A stretch of 58,697 nt of DNA from Treponema sp. UBA1793 (GCA_002314445.1 DCFX01000095.1:1-58697); one strand, 5' to 3'; counted from the first letter of the stretch, positions 38,976 through 48,839 are shown. The notes: generated by a model not told the origin, from the sequence alone. Translations and numbers: made by a program.

Positions 38976-40784
38976 ATGAATACAATTTACAAAACAATGT
39001 ATCATGCCCCGGCTCCTGAGGGCATTGTAAACAAAAAAGCGTTTGTCATCGGAGGCGGAATTGCCGGAATTTCAGCTGCGGCATTTCTTATACGTGATGC
39101 TTCCATGCCCGGAAAGAATATTACGATTTTCGATGCATCTTCAGACGCGGGCGGCTCAATGGACGGTACAAAGGGTGTCAAAGGCTATCTGTGCCGCGGA
39201 GAACGCGAGCTTGAACCGAGGATGGAATGCCTTTGGTATTTGTGTGCAAAAACACCGTCGCTTATGAACCCCGGGCGCAGCGTGCTTGACGACATAGTCC
39301 TGTTCAATAAAGACGAACCGCAGCATAACGAAGCGCGCGCTTTTGTGCGGCAGGGACACCGGATAAGCGATATGCACGATCCGAAAGTGACTAAAGAAGA
39401 CAGTGCCGATATGATGCGCCTGCTGCTTACTCCGGAATCCGAGCTTGAAGATATAACTGTCGGAGAATATTTTAAACCAAGCTATTTTGAATCAAACCAG
39501 TGGCTTGATTTTCATACGAAGCTTGCCTTCAAACCCATTCACAGCGTTATGGAAATGCGGCGGTATCTCCTCCGCTTCTTTGCGATAGCCAGGGCTGAAT
39601 ATAACGAAGCGATTCTTCACACGGAATACGATGAATACGATGCAATCATAAAACCGGTGAAAGTCTGGCTTGAACAGCAGGGCGTGAGCTTCAAGTTCAG
39701 GACGGAAGTAACAGGTATAGAAATGGACGGTGCCTGCAATACGGTCAGAGAACTTACAACCAGAAACAGTGAAAGTCCGGAACGCGTCACGGTGCGGCCG
39801 GAAGATATGGTGTTTTTTACAAACGGCTCGATGACACAGAATTCGGCATTCGGTGACAACAACACGGTTGCACCGCTCGACAGGAGCGGGAAAAACAGAG
39901 GTGTGTTCGACGTGTGGCAGAAACTTGCAGATAAAAACCCGAAGTTCGGAAAGCCTGCAAAATTTCTTGGCAACATTGATAAAATGGCTTTTGTTTCCTA
40001 TTTCGTGACCATTACGGATTATCCGCAGTTTATTAAAAAAATCGAAGAAATGACTGGCAGCAAAGCCGGAACTGCAGGAGCAACCTCAATTAAGGATTCA
40101 AACTGGGAGATGGGCTTTATCCTGCACCATAAACCATTCTTCCCTGACCAGCCGGACAACGTGGATGTGTACTGGGGAAACGGGCTCATGCCTGATCAGG
40201 TCGGAAACTATATCAAAAAAAAGATGTTCGACTGTACCGGTGCGGAAATACTTACGGAGTTCTGCTATCATATGGGGCTGCTCGATATGAAGGATGAACT
40301 GCTGAAACATGCGTACGTTTCCGTTTCTGCAATGCCGTATATCACCAGCCAGTTTTCGCCGCGTAAACTGGCAGACCGCCCGCGGATTGTTCCGGAAGGA
40401 TGCACGAATCTTGCATTTATCGGTCAGTACGTGGAAGTAAAAGATGATGCAGTCTTTACCGTAGAAACAAGTGTCCGGACAGCGCTTGAAGCTGTGTATG
40501 CACTTACGAAACTTGACAAAGATCCCCTTGAAGTAGTTCCCGACCAGTACGATCTGCGTCAGTGGGTGCGGCGCTTCAAAGAGGATGGTAAGATTACCGG
40601 AGACATAAAGGAAAGCGATCTGCCGCCGGTGAATCCTGTAGAGCTTCTTACATTCAAAAAGAAACTGGTAAAAATACTTAACAATGTTCCTGCTCCCGAA
40701 ACGCTTTATCAGGGAAGGGATAAGAGTATTCTGCTGAAAGAGTCTGTCCTGCATCCCAAAGCTCCGCTTGATACTGAAAAATAA
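38976..40784 (+). CDS. ohyA: Oleate hydratase (myosin-cross-reactive antigen family)
   Basis: This 602-residue FAD enzyme adds water to the cis-9 double bond of oleate, giving 10-hydroxystearate, which detoxifies unsaturated fatty acids. FAD binding is shown by KKAFVIGGGIAGISAAAFLI near residues 20-39 and IFDASSDAGGSMDG near 51-64. RGERELEPRMECLWYL, NQWLDFHTKLAFKPIHS and AFIGQYVEVKDDAVFTVE are hallmark blocks. GGAGG precedes the ATG. It is monocistronic with a strong terminator, and probably controlled by the divergent TetR. Host-associated bacteria often carry it. Confidence 0.95.
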   Translation: MNTIYKTMYHAPAPEGIVNKKAFVIGGGIAGISAAAFLIRDASMPGKNITIFDASSDAGGSMDGTKGVKGYLCRGERELEPRMECLWYLCAKTPSLMNPGRSVLDDIVLFNKDEPQHNEARAFVRQGHRISDMHDPKVTKEDSADMMRLLLTPESELEDITVGEYFKPSYFESNQWLDFHTKLAFKPIHSVMEMRRYLLRFFAIARAEYNEAILHTEYDEYDAIIKPVKVWLEQQGVSFKFRTEVTGIEMDGACNTVRELTTRNSESPERVTVRPEDMVFFTNGSMTQNSAFGDNNTVAPLDRSGKNRGVFDVWQKLADKNPKFGKPAKFLGNIDKMAFVSYFVTITDYPQFIKKIEEMTGSKAGTAGATSIKDSNWEMGFILHHKPFFPDQPDNVDVYWGNGLMPDQVGNYIKKKMFDCTGAEILTEFCYHMGLLDMKDELLKHAYVSVSAMPYITSQFSPRKLADRPRIVPEGCTNLAFIGQYVEVKDDAVFTVETSVRTALEAVYALTKLDKDPLEVVPDQYDLRQWVRRFKEDGKITGDIKESDLPPVNPVELLTFKKKLVKILNNVPAPETLYQGRDKSILLKESVLHPKAPLDTEK

Positions 40785-40795
40785 TCAAAGTGACA

Positions 40796-40841
40796 GCAGT
40801 CCGGAATTTTAATAAAAAACCGGACTGCATTGTATTTTTTT
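40796..40841 (+). terminator. Rho-independent terminator of ohyA
   Basis: GCAGTCCGG (40796-40804) and CCGGACTGC (40820-40828) form a perfect 9-bp stem, followed by a run of seven T. It lies directly before the promoter of the ABC operon. Confidence 0.88.
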
Positions 40842-40842
40842 G

Positions 40843-40900
40843 TTGACAATTAGAAGATGTGTGGTATCCTTCTGTAGTAATGTAATAAAGTTACGTAACT
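40843..40900 (+). promoter_or_regulatory. Promoter and operator of the sugar ABC operon
   Basis: TTGACA (40843-40848), 16 bases and TATCCT (40865-40870). A perfect 12-bp palindrome AGTTACGTAACT (40889-40900) lies just downstream of the start site and before the AGGAGG; it is a good operator candidate for the ROK regulator encoded in the same operon. Confidence 0.65.
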
Positions 40901-40918
40901 ATATAGGAGGAACGACGT

Positions 40919-41890
40919 ATGAAAAAGCTATTGTATTCAGCTTTCTGTGCAGCCCTGATTCTCTCATTTATGGGTTGCAGTAAAAAGGGGGATGAAACCC
41001 GGAACTCTGCAGCAAAAGAAAAGATGCCGGTATACTTCGTCGGCATTATGCAGGGAGGGGCCGCATGGTCGCAGGCAGAAAAAGGTTTTTATGACGCATG
41101 CAAAAAATTCGACTGGGACGGTCATTATGTAGCACCTTCGACACCGAACGATACAAAAACGATGTGTGAACTTGCGGAAACCGCCATTACCAACAATACA
41201 AAGGCGCTTATAGGAACTTTTTACAGCGAAGAAATTTTCGGAGACGTGCTCAAAGAGGCTAAGGAAAAAAATATAAAAATAGCCACCACCAATTGTTATA
41301 TCGGCAAAGACTATCAGGATTTCTGGATCGGCACTGATCCGAAGGGAATGGGAATAACGCAGGCGAAGGCGCTTCTGTCTCTGGCTGGTGATAAAAAAGT
41401 AACTGTTGTTTATATGCAGACGCTTGCATCAACAGAAACCCAGAACATGCAGTTTGCAGCTCTGAAAGAATACCTTAAAGATTATAAAAATATTACAGTG
41501 TGGGGACAGGAATACTGCAATTCAAACGACGTAGAAGCTGCCGAACGTATCAGCAATCTTGTAAAAGCAAATCCGCAGATTAATGCGTGCATATGTGCCG
41601 ACGGAAACGGTGCTCTCGGTGTTGCGAATTATGTCGATGAAAGCAAAGTGAAGGATTCATTTTATTCGGTTGGAATAGATGACTCTGCTGATATCCTTCA
41701 TTATGTGGAAAACGGCGCACTGGACTGCACTATTGCCCAGAATTTCTACATGATGGGATATAAGAGCTGTGAAATGATTAAGACGCTTATTGACGGCGGC
41801 ACAATACCGTATGATAACGATTCCGGCACCATAACAATAACACCGGACAAGGTAAAGGAATATGCGGCAGACAAAGGGCTAACCCTTTAA
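40919..41890 (+). CDS. Sugar ABC transporter substrate-binding lipoprotein (RbsB-like)
   Basis: This 323-residue lipoprotein has a signal peptide with lipobox LSFMGC (cysteine 20). It is a periplasmic-binding-protein-fold type I protein: PVYFVGIMQGGAAWSQAEKG opens domain 1, and ADGNGALGVANYVDES and SVGIDDSADILHYVENG lie in the hinge and ligand regions. The nearest relatives bind pentoses, hexoses or autoinducer-2, but the ligand is not identifiable. It heads a five-gene operon with permease, ATPase, ROK regulator and a hydrolase. Confidence 0.88.
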   Translation: MKKLLYSAFCAALILSFMGCSKKGDETRNSAAKEKMPVYFVGIMQGGAAWSQAEKGFYDACKKFDWDGHYVAPSTPNDTKTMCELAETAITNNTKALIGTFYSEEIFGDVLKEAKEKNIKIATTNCYIGKDYQDFWIGTDPKGMGITQAKALLSLAGDKKVTVVYMQTLASTETQNMQFAALKEYLKDYKNITVWGQEYCNSNDVEAAERISNLVKANPQINACICADGNGALGVANYVDESKVKDSFYSVGIDDSADILHYVENGALDCTIAQNFYMMGYKSCEMIKTLIDGGTIPYDNDSGTITITPDKVKEYAADKGLTL

Positions 41891-41938
41891 AAACTCAGGG
41901 ACAGGCAGTACGCCTGTCCTGCAGAAAGGAATAATACT

Positions 41939-42934
41939 ATGGCGGAAAAACTACAGAATACAACACTTGATGTGTTATTGAAAAAGAAGGTGCTGGAGAA
42001 ACCGGAGGCCGGTGTATTTTTACCCCTGCTGCTCCTGCTTATCGTAATCGGATTCGTTAATAAAAACTTTTTTGCGGTTAATAACGTAATCGATATCCTG
42101 CGCTCTACAAGTTATACGTTCATCGTCGCGGCACCTCTTACACTGCTTATGATTTGCGCCGGAATGGACCTTTCAATCGGCGCTGCAACCGCATTGGGAG
42201 GCGTTGTCTGCGGCTGGGGGCTCGCCGTCCTTCACTGGGCCATACTGCCTTCAATTATGCTCGGCCTTTTCTCCGGTTTTATTATAGGATTAATAAAATC
42301 GTTTCTTGTCGTAAGGTTCGACCTGCCCGCATTTATTATTACTCTGGGGCTGACAAAAATCATAGATAGTTTTATTCTTGTCACAACGGGAGGCGTTGCT
42401 GTATCAGGGCTGAAGAACGACGCATTTAAAATACTGGGGCAGGGGAAACTATTCGGAAAAGTCCATTGGACCATTCTGATAGCAATCGTTATCGGAATCC
42501 TTATGCATGTAATCCTCGTATATACAAAATTCGGCAGGAGCCTGTGCGCTATAGGCGGAAACAAAGAGACTGCAAAACTTGCAGGCATAAAAGTTGTTAA
42601 GACGCGGTTTCTCATTGAGACCACCGTTTCCGTATTCTGCGCGTTCTGCGGTATCTGTATGTGCTCTCGTTTTAACAGCGGTCAGACGGCGGCAGGCGAA
42701 GGGACGGAGCTTACCATTATGGCTGCGGTCATTATAGGAGGGACATCGATGTTCGGCGGAACGGGTTCCATACTGGGATCTTTCCTGGGATGTCTGCTTC
42801 TCGCTGTTATAAACAACGGACTTGTTCTGATGCATGTTTCGACAAACTGGCAGAATATGATATTCGGGCTTATTCTCGTCGTATCGCTCTTTATAGATAA
42901 GTACAGACGTTCTAAAAACGCTGGTACTGTCTGA
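41939..42934 (+). CDS. Sugar ABC transporter permease (RbsC-like)
   Basis: This 331-residue inner-membrane protein belongs to the BPD_transp_2 family. LMICAGMDLSIGAATALGG matches the conserved start of the RbsC core, LPAFIITLGLTKI is the EAA-like cytoplasmic loop region, and GGTSMFGGTGSILGSFLG is the family signature. About nine helices are predicted. It follows the binding protein by 48 bases. The single permease gene implies a homodimeric channel, as in ribose or AI-2 systems. Confidence 0.92.
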   Translation: MAEKLQNTTLDVLLKKKVLEKPEAGVFLPLLLLLIVIGFVNKNFFAVNNVIDILRSTSYTFIVAAPLTLLMICAGMDLSIGAATALGGVVCGWGLAVLHWAILPSIMLGLFSGFIIGLIKSFLVVRFDLPAFIITLGLTKIIDSFILVTTGGVAVSGLKNDAFKILGQGKLFGKVHWTILIAIVIGILMHVILVYTKFGRSLCAIGGNKETAKLAGIKVVKTRFLIETTVSVFCAFCGICMCSRFNSGQTAAGEGTELTIMAAVIIGGTSMFGGTGSILGSFLGCLLLAVINNGLVLMHVSTNWQNMIFGLILVVSLFIDKYRRSKNAGTV

Positions 42935-42945
42935 TCGAGGTGATT

Positions 42946-44466
42946 ATGGATACATTACTGTTAAAGATGGCTCATATTACTAAACGCTTTCCCGGAGTTC
43001 TTGCCCTTGATGATGTAAATATAGAACTGAACAGAGGCGAGATTCTGGGAATATGCGGAGAGAACGGTGCGGGCAAATCCACTTTGATGAAGATACTTTC
43101 AGGCAGCTATGTTTCCGCGGAATATGACGGAAACATTCTGATTGACAACATGCCGGTTAAATTTGATTCCGTCTATGATGCGCAGGCACGCGGAATTGAG
43201 ATGGTATATCAGGAAATGAACATGCTGCTTGATTCTTCTGTCGCGGAGAATCTTTTCGTCGGAAATCTGCCCGGCAGGAACGGATTTGTTGATTACAGAA
43301 AACTGTATCAGTCTGCCAGGAATCTGGTAAAACAGGCGGAACTTGACATTGATGTTAAAACCATCGTCAGAAATCTTAACAGCGGACAGATACAATTATT
43401 AAGCCTTATGCGTGCGGTTTCCAAGAGCCCGAAAATACTAGTACTGGATGAACCGACAACAGCTCTTACGGGAAATGAGGTCGACATATTAATGCGCATT
43501 CTTTCGACCTTACGGGAACAGGGCGTTTCATGCTTGTATATAAGCCACAAGCTGGAAGAAATATACCGCATCTGCAACCGCGTCGTAGTTATGCGTGACG
43601 GACGTACCATCAACACACATGATATCAAAGACGTTGAAAAGCAGATACTGATAGAGGAAATGGTCGGACGGAAAATAGAGAACCTGTATCCGAAGGAGCA
43701 GACGGAACCGGGAGATGAAGTTCTGCGTGTCGAACATTTAACGGTGCCTCATCCGTCCATACACGGAAAAAATATCGTGGATGATGTCAGCTTTACGCTT
43801 CATAAAGGAGAAATACTCGGTATCGGCGGTCTTGTGGGAGCAGGCAGAAGTGAATGTCTGGGGGCAGTATTCGGGCAGTACCAGAAGAACGTAAAGAAAA
43901 AAGTGTTTATTAATAATAAGGAAGTTCAGATAAAGAATCCGCTGCAGGCTATACAGAACGGAATAGGCTTTATTACCGAAGAGCGGAAACTTAACGGCAT
44001 TGTGTGGATGCTTTCGATTAAGGAAAATATGTCTCTTGCGAATCTTGGCAAAATATCAAATTTCTTTTTTATTAACCGCAAAAAAGAAAAGGAGCTTGTT
44101 CAGGCACAATGCAGCAGCCTGAAAATAAAAGCACCGGATATGGAAACGGAAGTGGTTCACCTTTCCGGAGGAAACCAGCAGAAAGTTATTCTGGGAAAAT
44201 GGCTTATGGCGAATCCCTGCATTCTTTTTCTTGATGAACCGACAAAAGGAATTGACGTTGGGACAAAGGCAGACTTTTACAAAATTATGAGCAAACTTAC
44301 AAAATCGGGAGTATCCATTATAATGGTATCTTCGGACATGCCGGAACTTATGTCTATGAGCGACAGAATACTTGTTTTAGCAGGAGGAAAAATCAACGGT
44401 GAACTGACGAGAAAGGCCGGCAATATATCTGAAACAAATATTATGAAAGCAGCAATTGGAGAATGA
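42946..44466 (+). CDS. Sugar ABC transporter ATPase, two-domain (RbsA-like)
   Basis: This 506-residue protein has two fused nucleotide-binding domains, as in RbsA/MglA. The first (about 1-240) has Walker A GENGAGKST, signature-like LNSGQIQLLSLMRAVS and Walker B ILVLDEPTTAL. The second (about 255-506) has a degenerate Walker A (GLVGAGRSE), signature LSGGNQQKV and Walker B LFLDEPTKGIDVGT. One degenerate site is normal in this family. ATG 42946 is chosen because GAGG lies five bases upstream; a GTG two codons earlier overlaps that site. Confidence 0.92.
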   Translation: MDTLLLKMAHITKRFPGVLALDDVNIELNRGEILGICGENGAGKSTLMKILSGSYVSAEYDGNILIDNMPVKFDSVYDAQARGIEMVYQEMNMLLDSSVAENLFVGNLPGRNGFVDYRKLYQSARNLVKQAELDIDVKTIVRNLNSGQIQLLSLMRAVSKSPKILVLDEPTTALTGNEVDILMRILSTLREQGVSCLYISHKLEEIYRICNRVVVMRDGRTINTHDIKDVEKQILIEEMVGRKIENLYPKEQTEPGDEVLRVEHLTVPHPSIHGKNIVDDVSFTLHKGEILGIGGLVGAGRSECLGAVFGQYQKNVKKKVFINNKEVQIKNPLQAIQNGIGFITEERKLNGIVWMLSIKENMSLANLGKISNFFFINRKKEKELVQAQCSSLKIKAPDMETEVVHLSGGNQQKVILGKWLMANPCILFLDEPTKGIDVGTKADFYKIMSKLTKSGVSIIMVSSDMPELMSMSDRILVLAGGKINGELTRKAGNISETNIMKAAIGE

Positions 44467-44467
44467 T

Positions 44468-45700
44468 ATGGCAAAATCGTTAAAGGCGATGCCTTCTGAT
44501 TTAAGAGTTGAAAACCGCAAATCGGTGTTGAAAACTTTTGAGAATTCGGAATATATGGCAATCGCTGACATCAATGAAATAACAAAAATAAGCAGACAGA
44601 CAATCGATAAAATTATTAAATATTATATAGATAACGGACTGCTTATTGAATTAAAAAAGGGAACCAGCTCTGAAGTCGGCGGCAAACCACCGAAACTGTT
44701 CAGCTTGAATCCCTCGAAACGATTCCTTCTGATTTTTATCCATCATCATGAGATACAGCTCCGTGTAACGGATTTGTTTTATCATGAGACAGCCGTGTGG
44801 AAAAGCCCCTCACTGCGTATTGTAAGCATGAAATGTATGTGGGAGCAGATAGAAAAAGGAATCGGAGAAATTATTGCTGACAGAACATGCATTACAAGCA
44901 TCTGCATGTCGGTACCGCTTGGAACTGATGTGGATGACTGCCTGACAGTAGCAACTCCCTTTCCGTACTGGCCTGCATCGGATTATGGAAAGTCCCTGAG
45001 AGAACCGCTTGAAAAGATGTTCCCCGACTGCAGCAATGTGTTTGTCCTTGCGGACGGGCGTGTTGCCGGTTCAGGTTTTATGAAGGAGCATCAGGAGCTG
45101 GGAAAGGACAATCTGCTGGTGAGTATTTATGCATCTTCGGGTATCGGCGGTGCTATATTCGACAACGGTGCATTGAAGCTCGGATACAACCATCTTGACG
45201 GTATTATAGGCCACATGATTGTCGATTCCCACGTTCCTGAAAAGTGTGCCTGTGGAGAAAACGGGTGCCTTGAGCAGATGGTAAACCGTGACCGTCTGCG
45301 TAAGCGGCTGGAACTTTATCATGTTGAATACGAAGCAAGCCTGCTTTCCCGTATTCCCATACAGGACGTAACATTTAAAGATCTGTTTGCGGCTTCGGCG
45401 GAAGGGGATGCATTCTGCAGAAAGGAGTCGGTTTATTATGCGGATATGTTCGCAATAGCGCTTCACAATATTCAGGTCTGTATAGACCCGACTGTCATTG
45501 TCTTTCAGGGCGATTTTCGTTTTGCAGACGATGTATTTAAAGAAGAACTTGTTAATAAATTAAAAATATTTATATACACTCCGAAAAATCAACGCATCAG
45601 AATAATTTATGATGATAAAGATCTGGAAACACAGGAGCGGATCGGCGGTACCTATTTACTACTGTCATCATATTTGAATGATCCGGAAAAATACATATAG
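44468..45700 (+). CDS. ROK-family transcriptional regulator
   Basis: This 410-residue protein has an N-terminal winged helix (about 15-75; ADINEITKISRQTIDKIIKY) and a ROK sugar-kinase-like domain (about 85-400). The ROK zinc motif is present as CACGENGCLEQ near residue 260. The ATP loop is poorly conserved (LVSIYASSGIGGAIF), so it acts as a repressor rather than a kinase. It starts two bases after the ATPase stop. Unlike a typical xylR-type arrangement it lies inside the operon, which fits autoregulation via the palindrome at 40889. Confidence 0.88.
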   Translation: MAKSLKAMPSDLRVENRKSVLKTFENSEYMAIADINEITKISRQTIDKIIKYYIDNGLLIELKKGTSSEVGGKPPKLFSLNPSKRFLLIFIHHHEIQLRVTDLFYHETAVWKSPSLRIVSMKCMWEQIEKGIGEIIADRTCITSICMSVPLGTDVDDCLTVATPFPYWPASDYGKSLREPLEKMFPDCSNVFVLADGRVAGSGFMKEHQELGKDNLLVSIYASSGIGGAIFDNGALKLGYNHLDGIIGHMIVDSHVPEKCACGENGCLEQMVNRDRLRKRLELYHVEYEASLLSRIPIQDVTFKDLFAASAEGDAFCRKESVYYADMFAIALHNIQVCIDPTVIVFQGDFRFADDVFKEELVNKLKIFIYTPKNQRIRIIYDDKDLETQERIGGTYLLLSSYLNDPEKYI

Positions 45701-45711
45701 GAAAGGTGTTT

Positions 45712-46518
45712 ATGTTAAATTGTCAGGTATGGAAAATTACAGATGGTATATACAGTTTTCTTGATGAGGGAGAAGATTCTTTTTATGTAATCGAAGGTAC
45801 TGAAAGGGCTGCTGTCATTGATACGGGAATATCTCCCGGAGAAAAAATTATTCCCCTTATAAGGCACTATACCGATAAGCCGCTTGTGCTCGTCATTACA
45901 CATGCCCATATCGATCACGTGTATCATATGGATGAATTTGATACGGTGTACATGAACCACGAGGATGCGGCCATAGCAGGACAGCTGCTTGAACGGATGG
46001 GATGTGATAAAAAACTGGACTTTGCTGCAACAACTGATATCCGGACCGGCAGCAGTATCGATTTGGGAACTATAGGACTTGAAGTCTGCCAGGCAGGCGG
46101 CCACAGTCCCGGAAGCGTCGCATTCTATGAAAAAAAATCTGATTCGGTTTTTACCGGAGATGCGATTGGCAGCGGCTACGGCGTATGGATGCAGGTTCCG
46201 GGTGCACTGCCCCTTGATAAATTTTACGAAAATCTGACCGCGTTTTTACAATGGCTCATAGCACGAGGCGGAAGAATGAATTTTTACGGCGGCCATTACC
46301 GCCAGCGTTTTCAGTCGCCGCTTATTCCGAATTATAATCCCGTCAATCTCGGCATGCTGTGCGACATGATAGACCTTGTCGATAAAATCGTAAAAGGTGA
46401 AATAACAGGAAGGGAAAGCGTACAGGATAAATCGTTTGGAACAGAGATGACGCTGTATGCAAGCTACGGCCGCGCAGAAATTCAGTACAGGCAATCGAAC
46501 ATTCATTCCTCGAAGTAA
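45712..46518 (+). CDS. MBL-fold metallo-hydrolase in the sugar operon
   Basis: This 268-residue hydrolase has the metallo-beta-lactamase motif THAHIDHV (near residue 65), then GGHSPGSVAFYE and FTGDAIGSG, and a late HYR-type histidine (GGHYRQRF), which gives a full two-metal site. ATG 45712 is preferred over GTG 45706 for spacing from GGAAAGG. It lies five to 11 bases after the ROK gene and is the last operon gene, so it may hydrolyse the imported compound, for example an ester or lactone. That is an inference from position. Confidence 0.82.
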   Translation: MLNCQVWKITDGIYSFLDEGEDSFYVIEGTERAAVIDTGISPGEKIIPLIRHYTDKPLVLVITHAHIDHVYHMDEFDTVYMNHEDAAIAGQLLERMGCDKKLDFAATTDIRTGSSIDLGTIGLEVCQAGGHSPGSVAFYEKKSDSVFTGDAIGSGYGVWMQVPGALPLDKFYENLTAFLQWLIARGGRMNFYGGHYRQRFQSPLIPNYNPVNLGMLCDMIDLVDKIVKGEITGRESVQDKSFGTEMTLYASYGRAEIQYRQSNIHSSK

Positions 46519-46642
46519 TCGCTGTCTATACGTTTCCTCTGGGAAGCGCACCTGCAAACTTCTGAATGTTCAATCAGGCGGCGTCTGCTTCCCAAAAACT
46601 TTTTTGAGGTATATATTCAGGACACCATCAGAAGAGGAGTTC

Positions 46643-47407
46643 ATGTTTCCCTACACCCTTATCCGCAGCCGCCGTACAACCGTTCAGATATCAATCCTCC
46701 CTGACCGGACGCTCATTGTCCGTGCACCTCTGTTTGCGCCGCGGGAAAAAATCGATGAAATAGTTGCCTCGAAAGAAAAATGGATACAAAAGAAAATCAG
46801 CACGCCGGCGGCCGTGCTCCCTCTGCATCATGCCTATGTCCCCGGCGAAACAATTATGTACCTCGGTAAGCCGTACATTCTGCGTATCGCGGATGAGGGC
46901 GGAAAACCGGCTGGAAAAGCCGGGACTCCGGTATACCGCGACGGGAACCATCTTGTTGTCCGTCCCCGGAACAGGGCAGTGCCCGACGTTCAGCACACCG
47001 TTGAAACATGGCTGCGGAATCAGGCTCTTGCAATATTTACGGAACTGCTCGGCGAATGCTGGAAACGTTTTTCAGAGCGGTATCCTGATGCGGTGCAGCC
47101 GGAACTGCGCCTCCGCACGATGAAAAGCCGCTGGGGGAGTCTCTCTCAGCGGAAAGCCAGACGGCCCGCAACGCTGCGTACCGCGCTTTTCGGCCGGACG
47201 GGTACCGATACGGTACGCCCTCCGCGTATGACGCTCAACACGCTGCTTGTCTGTGCCGAACCGTACTGCATCAAACAGGTTATCTATCACGAACTGTGCC
47301 ATATAATTCATCCGAATCACAGCCGGGCTTTTTATGAAACGCTCGCGTCATTTGTCCCTGACTGGAAAGAAACAAAAAAGAAGCTGGAGGAAACGTTCCG
47401 TCACTGA
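46643..47407 (+). CDS. YgjP-like zinc metallopeptidase (DUF45/WLM type)
   Basis: This 254-residue protein has the YgjP/M48-like zinc motif HELCHIIHPNHSRAFY (near residue 216), with the upstream MKSRWGSLS block and the N-terminal VQISILPDRTLIVRAP fold of the DUF45 family. The frame is open 62 codons upstream, but ATG 46643 has GGAG six bases ahead and similarity begins there. An insert of about 20 residues (RKARRPATLRTALFG) separates the MKSRWGS block from the usual LNTLL, longer than in typical relatives. Substrate unknown. Confidence 0.82.
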   Translation: MFPYTLIRSRRTTVQISILPDRTLIVRAPLFAPREKIDEIVASKEKWIQKKISTPAAVLPLHHAYVPGETIMYLGKPYILRIADEGGKPAGKAGTPVYRDGNHLVVRPRNRAVPDVQHTVETWLRNQALAIFTELLGECWKRFSERYPDAVQPELRLRTMKSRWGSLSQRKARRPATLRTALFGRTGTDTVRPPRMTLNTLLVCAEPYCIKQVIYHELCHIIHPNHSRAFYETLASFVPDWKETKKKLEETFRH

Positions 47408-47418
47408 AACGGTGCCGT

Positions 47419-48255
47419 TCAGAATTTCAGCGCTATCTTTTGCCCAAGCAGCGGAATGATTGTCTTTATGTCAGGTATCGTCTTTTCCGCATACTGCCTG
47501 CAGATGTCTATATCGAATCCGTTGTTTGCAAACATATCATGATGCATGGGAATAAATACTTCCGGCGATACCTGTTGTGCCAGAAGCACGGCTTCTTCCA
47601 TAGTCATGTTGCCGATAATTCCTGCATTCGTGCGTACCGCATCCCGCCCGTTGATGGGAAGGAACACAACATCAGGATGAGCGTGCACGACATTCTGCAG
47701 CAGGAGCCGGTCGGACAATGCATCGCCTGAATGAAAAAGAGTAATTCCTTTCTGCCTGATGACGTATCCGAGGCTGAATGAAGAGCCTTCTTCATCGTAC
47801 CGGTACACGTCATGGGCTGTCGCAATGCCGGTAACCGATCCGCCGGGGATTGCCGCCGGAGTATCCTGTTTCAGGTATATGATTCTGTCATCCGAAAGAG
47901 TCACTTCATTTTTTACAGCCGCCGGAATTACAACCTTCAAATCCGGGTTTGTCTTTAAAAGTCCCTCTATTGTCGGAACGTCAAGGTGATCTGAATGATT
48001 ATGCGATACAAGCAGCAGCGAGAGTTTCAGCCCTGCATCAGGTGCAAACGGGGGAGGGTACAGTCTGGGAGATATCCCCTCCGCATCGTATAAATGCGAA
48101 AGTACAAGGTCTGTTCCTATAACTGCATCTGCCGTTTTTAAAACAAAACCGCACTGCCCCAGCGGCCAGATGCAGCAGGTGTTTTCCGGAACCTGTTCCT
48201 CAGAGATTTCAGTAATCAGGCTTTGCCCTGATTTATGCCAGCGTATGTCGTTCAT
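47419..48255 (-). CDS. UlaG-like MBL-fold hydrolase
   Basis: This 278-residue cytoplasmic enzyme has the UlaG/YhfI metallo-beta-lactamase fold: LLVSHNHSDHLDVPT (near residue 85) is the metal motif, TLFHSGDALSD gives the bridging aspartate and FIPMHHDMFANNGFD the final histidines. Relatives include L-ascorbate-6-phosphate lactonase. No ascorbate transport gene is nearby, so the substrate is open. It converges on the YgjP-like gene. Confidence 0.82.
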   Translation of the reverse strand: MNDIRWHKSGQSLITEISEEQVPENTCCIWPLGQCGFVLKTADAVIGTDLVLSHLYDAEGISPRLYPPPFAPDAGLKLSLLLVSHNHSDHLDVPTIEGLLKTNPDLKVVIPAAVKNEVTLSDDRIIYLKQDTPAAIPGGSVTGIATAHDVYRYDEEGSSFSLGYVIRQKGITLFHSGDALSDRLLLQNVVHAHPDVVFLPINGRDAVRTNAGIIGNMTMEEAVLLAQQVSPEVFIPMHHDMFANNGFDIDICRQYAEKTIPDIKTIIPLLGQKIALKF

Positions 48256-48287
48256 ATTTTCCTCTATTAAATAACTATCATTTTAGT

Positions 48288-48839
48288 TTACGTTAAATCA
48301 AGATCGAACACATCAAGTTTTGTACCGTCAGGTTTACTGCTTCCGTCCCAGTCGAGTGTACCTCTGCACTGGTGGCACCACCAGATTGTTTTGAGGTATT
48401 TTTTTTCAAGCAGCGGCGGAATACAGTCCGAGAATGGTTTTACGTCTGGATGAATTTCCTTCATGAAGTGGTAGAGTCCCATCGTACCTTTTTTTGAATT
48501 GCATGAGCGGCAAGCCCATATCTGATTGTGTATCCCCTGAATGCGGTCGCATCCGGCGCACCGTTCGTTTATGGCAAGAGAACGGGGGACGATGTGCTCC
48601 CATTCAAGATGATCTGTACCGCCGCAGTAGGCACATACTTTTTCAGAGTTGACGAACTCTTTATCCTCCCTGAGAATGTCTGACCATTTTTCCTTGTTGT
48701 CGCGCAGCTCCCGGAATTTTGTCTTTATAAATCCGTATGCACTTTTCTTTGCATCAGGACCGAGCGCTGCCTTTGCAATGATTTTTGCATATTGATAGAA
48801 AATAAGGTCACGAATCGTCTGTACTTCCCTGTCGGGCAT
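48288..48839 (-). CDS. HNH-family endonuclease-like protein
   Basis: This 183-residue protein has an HNH motif in its middle: CAYCGGTDHLEWEHIVPRSL, then NQIWACRSCNSKKG, where CxxC pairs hold zinc and the H/N/H residues form the metal site. An additional CHQC near residue 156 may bind another zinc. The N-terminal 65 residues are helical and unrecognised. No methylase or other restriction gene is adjacent. AGGAGG lies five bases before the ATG. It may be a stand-alone restriction-like or repair nuclease. Confidence 0.78.
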   Translation of the reverse strand: MPDREVQTIRDLIFYQYAKIIAKAALGPDAKKSAYGFIKTKFRELRDNKEKWSDILREDKEFVNSEKVCAYCGGTDHLEWEHIVPRSLAINERCAGCDRIQGIHNQIWACRSCNSKKGTMGLYHFMKEIHPDVKPFSDCIPPLLEKKYLKTIWWCHQCRGTLDWDGSSKPDGTKLDVFDLDLT

